A DNA stretch of 27,888 nt, from positions 3,755 through 31,642 of the IMG/VR virus record IMGVR_UViG_3300030060_000478; one strand, written 5' to 3'. The position numbers and the translations under genes were made by a program. Source of the stretch: a virus. The notes beneath the pieces were generated by a model that saw only the letters and a program-made list of their open reading frames with translations, made no database searches and was not told the origin of the DNA. Shown piece after piece: positions 6,863 through 11,862 of this stretch. How positions within the stretch are numbered: position 1 is the stretch's first letter; each line of letters begins with the position of its first letter.

Positions 6863-8759
6863 CTATCAATCATTCATCCATATGTCCCGGTACTCACGCT
6901 GGCTAGACGAAGAGCAGCGGAGAGAGACGTGGGAAGAGACAGTTGACAGGTATCTGTCTTTTATGGTGCGCCACCTCAGTGACAACTATAGCTATGATCT
7001 CTATGGCAAAGAGCTAGAAGAGCTAAGAAGTGCAATGCTCACGCTCAAGGTTCTGGGGTCCATGCGAGCACTGATGACAGCTGGTCCTGCGCTCAAGCGT
7101 GAGAACGTGGCAGGGTACAACTGTTCTTATCTTCCTGTTGATTCACCCCGTTCTTTTGACGAGTGCCTGTATATCCTGATGAACGGCACAGGTGTTGGTT
7201 TCTCTGTTGAGCGGCAGTATATCAGTAGTCTGCCCACCATACCTGATCAAGAGTTTGAGAACACAGACGATGTGATCTCTGTTGCTGACTCCAAAGAGGG
7301 CTGGGCCAGAGGTCTGCGTGATCTTATCTCTCTCCTCTATACCAACCGTATACCCAAGATTGACACCAGCAAGGTACGTGCAGCTGGTGAGCGCCTGAGA
7401 ATATTTGGTGGTAGAGCATCTGGCCCTGCACCTCTGGAAGAATTGTTTGACTTTACCATACAGACATTTAAGAAAGCCAAGGGTAGAAAGCTCACGTCTA
7501 TTGAGTGCCATGATATCATGTGCAAGATTGGACAGGTGGTGGTTGTAGGTGGAGTCAGGAGGTCTGCTTTGATCTCACTCTCTAACCTTACAGATGAGCG
7601 TATGCGTATGGCCAAGAGCGGAGACTGGTGGGTAGACAATCAGCAGAGAGCACTCTCCAATAACTCTGTCTGCTATACAGAGAAGCCTGACATGGGTATC
7701 TTTATGAAGGAGTGGCTATCACTATATGAGAGCAAGAGCGGAGAGCGCGGGATCTTCAACCGTGTATCTGCACAGCAGAAGGCAGGGTCCAACGGCAGGC
7801 GTGATGGGTCCATTGACTTTGGCACCAACCCTTGCTGTGAGATTATCCTACGCCCTTACCAGTTCTGTAATCTGTCAGAGGTTATCTGTAGAGCAGAGGA
7901 CACCGTGGCCACACTGAAAGAAAAGATTAGACTGGCCACTATCCTAGGTACATTCCAGTCCACCCTGACAGACTTTGGCTACCTGCGTAAGCGTTGGAAA
8001 GATACCACAGAAGAGGAGCGTCTGCTAGGTGTGTCACTGACAGGTATCATGGACTGCCCTGCTGTGTACAATGCCAAGCCAGAGACACTGCAAGAACTGC
8101 GGAATGTAGCTGTTAAGACTAACAAGAAGCTGGCAGAGAAGCTGGGCATCAAGCAGAGTGCAGCTGTCACCTGCGTTAAGCCTTCTGGCACTGTGTCTCA
8201 GCTTGTTGATGCAGCATCTGGTATACATGCAAGACACAACCCGTTCTATGTCAGGACAGTCAGAGGTGACAACAAGGACCCGCTGACCATGTTCCTCAAG
8301 GACAAAGGTGTACCAGCAGAGCCAGACTTCACTGCACCTGACAGTGTAACTGTGTTCTCCTTCCCCATGAAAAGCCCAGAGGGTGCTGTGTGCAGGTATG
8401 ACATGAGTGCCATTGAGCAGCTGGAACTGTGGCTCAAGATAGCTGACAACTACTGTGAGCACAAGCCATCTGTTACTATCTCTGTCAAGGAGCATGAGTG
8501 GTTAGCTGTGGGTTCATGGTGTTGGGAACATTTTGATTCCCTCTCTGGTATATCTTTCCTCCCGTTCTCTGATCACTCCTATAAGCAGGCACCATATCAG
8601 GACATTGAGAAAGATATCTACGGTGACATGGTAAAGCAGATGCCACCTATCATTGACTGGACAGAGCTACAGGGGTATGAGAGGGGTGACACAACCAGCG
8701 GATCACAGGAACTAGCCTGCACTGGTGGTGTATGTGAAGTAGTAGATATAGGAGCATAA
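6819..8759 (+). CDS. nrdJ: Class II (adenosylcobalamin-dependent) ribonucleotide reductase, monomeric type
   Basis: The enzyme reduces ribonucleotides to deoxyribonucleotides using a cobalamin-derived radical, so it needs B12 but no oxygen or partner subunit. The catalytic set is visible: C102 (GYNCS) and C350 (FCNLSE) as the reducible pair, N337, C339 and E341 in NPCCEI as the radical Cys and its helpers, KPSGT in the barrel, and the C-terminal shuttle pair C634 and C639 (CTGGVC). The 11-residue spacing C339 to C350 equals C408 to C419 of the Lactobacillus leichmannii enzyme. At 646 residues it is about 90 shorter than that enzyme (739). I chose the ATG at 6819 because GAGGAG lies about 10 bases upstream and the NYQSFI region is protein-like. 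An ATG at 6882 is the alternative. Confidence 0.95.
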   Translation: MTQTKTNGEITLPTNYQSFIHMSRYSRWLDEEQRRETWEETVDRYLSFMVRHLSDNYSYDLYGKELEELRSAMLTLKVLGSMRALMTAGPALKRENVAGYNCSYLPVDSPRSFDECLYILMNGTGVGFSVERQYISSLPTIPDQEFENTDDVISVADSKEGWARGLRDLISLLYTNRIPKIDTSKVRAAGERLRIFGGRASGPAPLEELFDFTIQTFKKAKGRKLTSIECHDIMCKIGQVVVVGGVRRSALISLSNLTDERMRMAKSGDWWVDNQQRALSNNSVCYTEKPDMGIFMKEWLSLYESKSGERGIFNRVSAQQKAGSNGRRDGSIDFGTNPCCEIILRPYQFCNLSEVICRAEDTVATLKEKIRLATILGTFQSTLTDFGYLRKRWKDTTEEERLLGVSLTGIMDCPAVYNAKPETLQELRNVAVKTNKKLAEKLGIKQSAAVTCVKPSGTVSQLVDAASGIHARHNPFYVRTVRGDNKDPLTMFLKDKGVPAEPDFTAPDSVTVFSFPMKSPEGAVCRYDMSAIEQLELWLKIADNYCEHKPSVTISVKEHEWLAVGSWCWEHFDSLSGISFLPFSDHSYKQAPYQDIEKDIYGDMVKQMPPIIDWTELQGYERGDTTSGSQELACTGGVCEVVDIGA

Positions 8760-8764
8760 AGATC

Positions 8765-8992
8765 ATGTACAAAATAGTTATTATAATGTTTCTTCTGAAC
8801 CCCACTGCTGCTGAAGATGCTTTAGAGGTAAACTTTAAGAATGGTAAGGTGCTAGAGTTTTCAAGAATAGAACATTGTTATGAGCATATACATAATAATC
8901 TAGCAGAGCTTAAAGAGTTTGCTGGGTTAGAGTTTGGACCTGATGTTCCTATTAAAAGTATCAACTGTTTTAAAAAGAATTTAGGAGTATGA
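8765..8992 (+). CDS. Small probably exported protein, unknown function
   Basis: The 75-residue product starts with a signal-peptide-like segment (MYKIVIIMFLLNPTAAEDA): one Lys, a hydrophobic core, and small residues at a likely cleavage point near 16-19. The mature part has two Cys (C38 and C68) that could form a disulfide in the periplasm. AGGAG at about 8750 gives a good ribosome site. It lies 5 bases after RNR and 4 bases before the next gene. The family is not recognised. Confidence 0.7.
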   Translation: MYKIVIIMFLLNPTAAEDALEVNFKNGKVLEFSRIEHCYEHIHNNLAELKEFAGLEFGPDVPIKSINCFKKNLGV

Positions 8993-8996
8993 GAAA

Positions 8997-9203
8997 ATGA
9001 CATCATATGTAGTTGAAATGAAAGAAGACATGGCAGAGTCATTGACCTGCACAGTTCTAAGGCAGATTAGAAAGGACACGGGTGATGGAGGTGTAATGGA
9101 GGCGTGTGATATTATTCTTACCTATCTTAACCCAATCAAGGAGTTTCCCGACTCTGGGTTTACAGATAGTTTTGATGCAAAAGCAACGGAGGCGTTAAGA
9201 TGA
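8997..9203 (+). CDS. Small acidic protein, unknown function
   Basis: The 68-residue product is acidic, with no membrane segment or recognised motif. AGGAG at 8983-8987 precedes the ATG by about 9 bases. Its stop overlaps the next ATG (ATGA at 9200-9203), indicating coupled translation. It belongs to the run of four small genes between RNR and thyX. Function unknown. Confidence 0.66.
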   Translation: MTSYVVEMKEDMAESLTCTVLRQIRKDTGDGGVMEACDIILTYLNPIKEFPDSGFTDSFDAKATEALR

Positions 9204-9559
9204 AACAGTTTATATTTGATTGTTGGAACGGTGTGATGAACGCAGAGATCAGTCCTTTGAAAAACATAAAGGACTTGCAGGTAAGACATTTAGTTCTGCA
9301 AACACTTGCTTGGATGTGGTGCATCACATTCTCAATTATGATAGGAGATTTATTATTCTTTGGGTATACTCTTATTGCACACACTGTTCTTATAGCTGCC
9401 ATAGTCATAACTGTCAGCACGTTTGAGACTGCCAGAAGAAGTCCCAACAGTTTTAACTTTGTCAAGAAATATCATACACCCTCCAGAAGCCGATACCAGT
9501 GGCACAACGGTAAGAAAATAGTTTATCCAGCTGGTGACCCCGGTGGGGAGCATGAGTGA
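9200..9559 (+). CDS. Two-helix membrane protein, unknown function
   Basis: The 119-residue product has two adjoining hydrophobic helices at about 33-55 (LQTLAWMWCITFSIMIGDLLFF) and 56-75 (TLIAHTVLIAAIVITV). These are flanked by a soluble N-terminal segment and a basic, aromatic C-terminal tail (KKYHTPSRSRYQWHNGKK). GGAGG at 9188-9192 is a strong ribosome site. The ATGA overlap with the preceding gene and a second overlap with the following GTG-started gene put it in a coupled cluster. It could be an inner-membrane protein affecting the host envelope. A holin role is possible by topology, but a better holin candidate lies in the lysis block. Confidence 0.78.
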   Translation: MKQFIFDCWNGVMNAEISPLKNIKDLQVRHLVLQTLAWMWCITFSIMIGDLLFFGYTLIAHTVLIAAIVITVSTFETARRSPNSFNFVKKYHTPSRSRYQWHNGKKIVYPAGDPGGEHE

Positions 9560-9669
9560 AATTAGACTGGCTAACAATTGTTACCTCTTTAGTATTGACT
9601 AGCTACCTTGCCTATGTTATAGGTGCAGCTGTCATCAACACTGTGTGCGGAGGATGTTTAGTAGAATGA
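9556..9669 (+). CDS. 37-residue single-span membrane protein, GTG start
   Basis: A GTG at 9556 overlaps the preceding TGA (GTGA) and opens a 37-codon frame ending TGA at 9667-9669. GGGGAG at 9545-9550 is a ribosome site 5 bases before it. The product has one clear membrane helix at about residues 5-30 (WLTIVTSLVLTSYLAYVIGA then AVINTV) and then a CGGC pair of cysteines. Its stop overlaps the likely thyX ATG at 9666 (ATGA), so it is linked on both sides by stop/start overlaps. This explains a stretch that would otherwise be empty. It is small and the family is unknown, but frame, ribosome site and hydrophobicity agree. Confidence 0.6.
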   Translation: MKLDWLTIVTSLVLTSYLAYVIGAAVINTVCGGCLVE

Positions 9670-10355
9670 ACGGTATGGAAGTTACACTGATAGATCACAT
9701 GGGTTCTGACCTGACAGTGGTAAACGCTGCCAGAGTTTCTTTCAATAAAGAATCAGACTGGGAGTCAATACCAGAGGCAGGACCTGTGCGTGATCTACTT
9801 AATGAATCAGATGAGAGGCTGATCAGATACCTTGCCAAGCATAACCACTGGACACCCTTTGCCCACACCTCTCTCCAGTTTAGGATCAAGGCTCCTATCT
9901 TTGTGGCCAGACAGCTTGGTAAACATCAGGTGGGTCTGGTCTGGAACGAGATCAGTAGGAGATACGTTGACTATGAACCAGAGTTCTACTATCCAGAATA
10001 CTGGAGAGGCAAACCAGATAATAAAAAACAAGGTAGTTCAGAGGAGGAGATAGATATCAACCCTCCCACTGGCTCTGGGCGTGCCATGGTAGATGATTAT
10101 GAACAAGCCATGCAGACATGCAGCTGGACCTATCAGCAGTTGCTACGAAGAGGTGCGGCACCAGAGATGGCACGCATGGTTCTTCCTCAGAGTATGTTTA
10201 CGGAGTGGTACTGGACAGGCAGTCTTGTCTCCTTTGCCAGAGTTTGCTCTCTTAGAATTAAATTAGACGCACAGGAGGAGACTAGAGATATTGCTTCTTT
10301 GATAGAGATAGAATGTGCCAAGTGTTTTCCCATCTCTTGGGATGCGTTAATGTAG
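9666..10355 (+). CDS. thyX: Flavin-dependent thymidylate synthase ThyX
   Basis: ThyX makes dTMP from dUMP with FAD, NADPH and methylene-tetrahydrofolate, and replaces ThyA. Diagnostic parts are HNHWTPFAHTSLQFRIKAPI, then RQLGKHQVGLVWNEISRRYV, and near the end FARVCSLRIKLDAQEETRDI. The canonical RHR-x7-S motif is altered: RHR reads KHQ and the spacing to the Ser is one residue longer. I chose ATG 9666 (229 residues) because it overlaps the preceding stop as ATGA, with GGAGG at 9649-9653 upstream. GTG 9645 and ATG 9654 are in-frame alternatives that lack a suitably placed ribosome site. Of 16 Arg codons from this start, 12 are AGA or AGG. The stop TAG shares its G with the first base of the tRNA. 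Confidence 0.94.
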   Translation: MNGMEVTLIDHMGSDLTVVNAARVSFNKESDWESIPEAGPVRDLLNESDERLIRYLAKHNHWTPFAHTSLQFRIKAPIFVARQLGKHQVGLVWNEISRRYVDYEPEFYYPEYWRGKPDNKKQGSSEEEIDINPPTGSGRAMVDDYEQAMQTCSWTYQQLLRRGAAPEMARMVLPQSMFTEWYWTGSLVSFARVCSLRIKLDAQEETRDIASLIEIECAKCFPISWDALM

Positions 10356-10431
10356 CTTCCGTAGCTCAACTGGATAGAGCAACAGACTTCTAATCTGTAG
10401 GTTGCAGGTTCGAGTCCTGCCGGGAGCGCCA
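10355..10431 (+). tRNA. tRNA-Arg (anticodon UCU)
   Basis: A full cloverleaf can be drawn. The acceptor GCTTCCG pairs with CGGGAGC (one G-T pair). The D arm contains GCTCAACTGGATAGAGC. The anticodon stem ACAGA/TCTGT encloses loop CTTCTAA with anticodon TCT. The T arm is GCAGG TTCGAGT CCTGC. The discriminator is G and CCA is encoded at 10429-10431. It reads AGA and AGG codons, which dominate in the adjacent thyX. The first base is the last base of the thyX TAG, so processing by RNase P must cut right at the end of that message. No integrase is in the window, so use as an attachment site is not supported. Confidence 0.97.
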
Positions 10432-10439
10432 CTATTTGC

Positions 10440-10468
10440 TTGATATAAGATAATTAATATGTTATAAT
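10440..10468 (+). promoter_or_regulatory. Sigma70-type promoter for hsp20
   Basis: TTGATA at 10440-10445 (5 of 6 matches to the -35 consensus) and TATAAT at 10463-10468 (perfect -10) are separated by exactly 17 bp of A/T-rich DNA. Initiation would fall near 10475. It lies between the tRNA and hsp20 and points at hsp20. It implies use of host RNA polymerase with the housekeeping sigma factor. No other match of this quality stood out by eye. Confidence 0.85.
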
Positions 10469-10475
10469 CCTCACT

Positions 10476-10526
10476 GAGGTGCCGCTGTTGGGCCTCTTAA
10501 CAACTTGCTGAAAAGGAGTTTACATT
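10476..10526 (+). promoter_or_regulatory. hsp20 5' leader with two hairpins; candidate ROSE-like RNA thermometer
   Basis: The predicted leader is about 52 bases. Hairpin 1 spans 10476-10496: GAGGT pairs with GCCTC, then one bulged G, then CC with GG, around a GCTGTT loop. Hairpin 2 holds the ribosome binding site. TTGCT (10505-10509) faces AGGAG (10514-10518) across a GAAA tetraloop, giving U-A, C-G, a G-G opposition, U-A and U-G, extended by two A-U pairs (10502-10503 with 10519-10520). UUGCU or UCGCU facing the Shine-Dalgarno with a G-G pair is the hallmark of ROSE thermometers, which control small heat-shock genes including E. coli ibpA. Folding was judged by eye and the motif is short. 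Confidence 0.5.
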
Positions 10527-10952
10527 ATGAATGATGTATTCAAAACACAACTGACCACTGATATGTTTAACAGAATGCTAGGCATGAACAACCTAGTAGC
10601 TGCTCTCAACAACATCAGTTATGAAGATAACAAGTATCCCCCTCACAACGTATACAAAGACGGTGCCAACTATGTGGTGGAGATTGCTCTTGCTGGTTGG
10701 GAAGAGGATGATATCTCTGTCATTGTAGAGAACCTTGAACTTACCATCAAAGGTGAGAAGCAGGACTCAGACACACCTCCAAAGCATATGGCTTACAAGG
10801 GTATCTCTACCAAGAACTTTAGTAAGAAGTTTGTGCTTGCACCTCACTATGTGGTGACAGATGCCACGTTCAAGAACGGTCTACTGACCATTGAAGTCAA
10901 GCATTTTCTACCAGAAGAATTAAAACCTAGAGAGATTAAAATCTCTACTTAG
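10527..10952 (+). CDS. Hsp20/IbpA-like small heat-shock protein
   Basis: This ATP-independent chaperone holds unfolding proteins. The 141-residue product has an alpha-crystallin domain from about residue 38 (PPHNVYKDGANYVVEIALAG) through ENLELTIKGEKQ to the FKNGLLTIEVKH strand. It ends PEELKPREIKI, where IKI is the I-x-I anchor and the surrounding residues resemble the IbpA C-terminus. The N-terminal arm is short. AAAAGGAG at 10511-10518 is a strong ribosome site, and the leader may hide it (see the leader entry). The gene has its own sigma70-like promoter, unlike its operon-bound neighbours. Small heat-shock proteins are known in marine phages. The role in phage assembly or stress is inference. 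The 3' end overlaps the convergent Rz1 gene by 8 bp. Confidence 0.95.
   Translation: MNDVFKTQLTTDMFNRMLGMNNLVAALNNISYEDNKYPPHNVYKDGANYVVEIALAGWEEDDISVIVENLELTIKGEKQDSDTPPKHMAYKGISTKNFSKKFVLAPHYVVTDATFKNGLLTIEVKHFLPEELKPREIKIST
10931..10946. other. Perfect inverted repeat at the convergent gene junction
   Basis: AGAGAT, TAAA, ATCTCT forms a perfect 6-bp stem with a 4-base loop inside the 3' ends of hsp20 and, in part, Rz1. It lies exactly where plus- and minus-strand transcription meet. The stem is A/T-rich and no T-run follows on the plus strand. On the minus strand GGTTTTA follows four bases later. It could be a weak bidirectional pause or RNA-end signal, but it does not meet the usual terminator criteria. 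Confidence 0.3.
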
Positions 10953-11139
10953 AGCATATCTCTTCCCATGTTTCATTATGGGTAAGAATAGTTCTGGCTG
11001 TGGTTGGAGTGAAGATATCCTTTTCATGTACAAGGATAGGCTTCACCCAACTACAGTTACTTTGGGAGGCCCCAACGCTTATGCAGCTGCTCAGAGACAG
11101 CATCGCTATGAATACGATCAATCCTTCTTTCAATCTCAT
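10945..11139 (-). CDS. Rz1: Rz1-like outer-membrane spanin lipoprotein
   Basis: The 64-residue product begins MRLKEGLIVFIAMLSLSSC, a lipoprotein signal with lipobox LSSC and lipidated Cys at 19. The mature part ends with a pattern common in phage o-spanins (WVKPI, then TARTILTHNETWEEIC). Anchored in the outer membrane, it would join the Rz subunit to fuse the membranes at lysis. It starts inside Rz in another reading frame (83-base overlap), the classical Rz/Rz1 arrangement. GGAGAAGG a few bases before the ATG is a strong ribosome site. The stop overlaps the hsp20 end on the other strand. Confidence 0.85.
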   Translation of the reverse strand: MRLKEGLIVFIAMLSLSSCISVGASQSNCSWVKPILVHEKDIFTPTTARTILTHNETWEEICSK

Positions 11140-11272
11140 TAGCCTTCTCCACTATCTCTGATTCTTTTTCTAGTATATCTACCTGTGCAGATTTCTTCCC
11201 TGCTCTGTAAGCAAAGAGCATAGGTATAATCTTGGTGATAAAACCTATGATGTTACCAAAGATAGAGAGCAT
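11057..11272 (-). CDS. Rz: Rz-like inner-membrane spanin
   Basis: The 71-residue product has an N-terminal membrane helix at about residues 3-22 (SIFGNIIGFITKIIPMLFAY), a basic turn (RAGKKS), a Glu/Ile/Lys-rich coiled coil at about 31-54, and the typical ending HSDAVSEQLHKRWGLPK. This is the i-spanin plan: inner-membrane anchor and periplasmic coiled coil. There is no Shine-Dalgarno before the ATG, which instead overlaps the stop of a 14-codon frame as TAATG, suggesting reinitiation. At 71 residues it is short for an Rz protein (lambda Rz is 153), but short forms occur in marine phages. The Rz1 overlap supports the call. Confidence 0.85.
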   Translation of the reverse strand: MLSIFGNIIGFITKIIPMLFAYRAGKKSAQVDILEKESEIVEKANEIERRIDRIHSDAVSEQLHKRWGLPK

Positions 11273-11316
11273 TAGGTATCAATCAGTTGGGTGAGGTCCA
11301 TCAAGTGGATGTTCAT
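11272..11316 (-). CDS. 14-codon linking ORF between holin and Rz
   Basis: The frame codes for MNIHLMDLTQLIDT. Its ATG overlaps the holin-candidate stop (ATGA, 11313-11316) and its TAA overlaps the Rz start (TAATG, 11270-11274). Ribosomes leaving the holin frame could therefore pass through it and reinitiate on Rz, which has no Shine-Dalgarno of its own. It has no ribosome site of its own. It may be a coupling device and not a working peptide. Confidence 0.35.
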   Translation of the reverse strand: MNIHLMDLTQLIDT

Positions 11317-11567
11317 TCTTTGGCTTCATCTACTTTTACCGTAGTGCCTTCAGCCACCTTGACCTCAATCTTTTCAACTGGCTTTTCTCCAGTCTCTTTT
11401 GCTTTACCAAAGGTAAGAGATGCCCACTCAAGAACCTTGTAAGCTTTACCTAGCCAAGAGTCAGGGTCAGGAGTTTTGGTGCCACCAACAATTACACTGG
11501 CCACCACAACAACACCTAATACTGCTTCAATAATTTCTGCTTTGTGCATAAGAATAGTTTCAATCAT
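11313..11567 (-). CDS. Holin candidate (single membrane span)
   Basis: The 84-residue product has one strong membrane helix at about 11-29 (EIIEAVLGVVVVASVIVGG), then TPDPDSW and an amphipathic helix (WLGKAYKVLEWASLTFG), and a charged Lys/Glu-rich tail. Small proteins of this plan beside spanins act as holins that permeabilise the inner membrane and time lysis. The holin call rests on topology and on its place immediately before Rz and Rz1. No endolysin gene is seen in the window. AGGAGAT about 9 bases upstream is a good ribosome site. It overlaps the preceding gene by 8 bases. Confidence 0.62.
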   Translation of the reverse strand: MIETILMHKAEIIEAVLGVVVVASVIVGGTKTPDPDSWLGKAYKVLEWASLTFGKAKETGEKPVEKIEVKVAEGTTVKVDEAKE

Positions 11568-11862
11568 CGTCCAGTATCTCCTGTGTAAATTTATTTGCTC
11601 CAGTTATTAGATCATTCTTGATATACTCTAGGACAAAAAGAAGTGACGTTGATTTTATATTACCAGCCATCACATCCTCTGCCAGATCACCGTCCTTGAA
11701 CATAAGAAGGACAGCACCGTCAATACTTTCTTCTTTTACTCTTTCTTCAAGAAGCGTAACACATTTCTTTAGATGCTGCAACGCCTGTTCTTTTCCCTCT
11801 TCATTCAAGCTACCATCCGGGTTTAAAATTGTTGAGTTTGTAAACTTAACTACATCCCCCAT
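11560..11862 (-). CDS. Small acidic protein of the lysis block, unknown function
   Basis: From the ATG at 11862 the product is 100 residues, mainly helical and acidic, with no membrane segment or recognised motif (MGDVVKFTNSTILNPDGSLN at the start, EILDDD at the end). I prefer this start because GGAAGGGG lies 8 bases before it. An in-frame ATG at 11880 would add six residues but has only a weak ribosome site. It overlaps the end of the large glycan-enzyme gene by 13 bases and the holin candidate by 8. Function unknown. Confidence 0.75.
   Translation of the reverse strand: MGDVVKFTNSTILNPDGSLNEEGKEQALQHLKKCVTLLEERVKEESIDGAVLLMFKDGDLAEDVMAGNIKSTSLLFVLEYIKNDLITGANKFTQEILDDD

Noticed and set aside
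9645-9665. GTG at 9645 or ATG at 9654 as thyX start
   Set aside because: GGAGG at 9649-9653 lies inside or directly against these codons. ATG 9666 makes an ATGA overlap with the preceding small gene and keeps all of the ThyX core.
10355-10431. tRNA-Arg as an integration (att) site
   Set aside because: The tRNA is complete with CCA and functional-looking, and no integrase or excision gene is present in the window.
10187-10432. Minus-strand frame starting MALPAGLEPATYRLE
   Set aside because: It is the antisense of the tRNA-Arg plus the thyX end. This N-terminal sequence is a well-known artefact of reading tRNA genes backwards.
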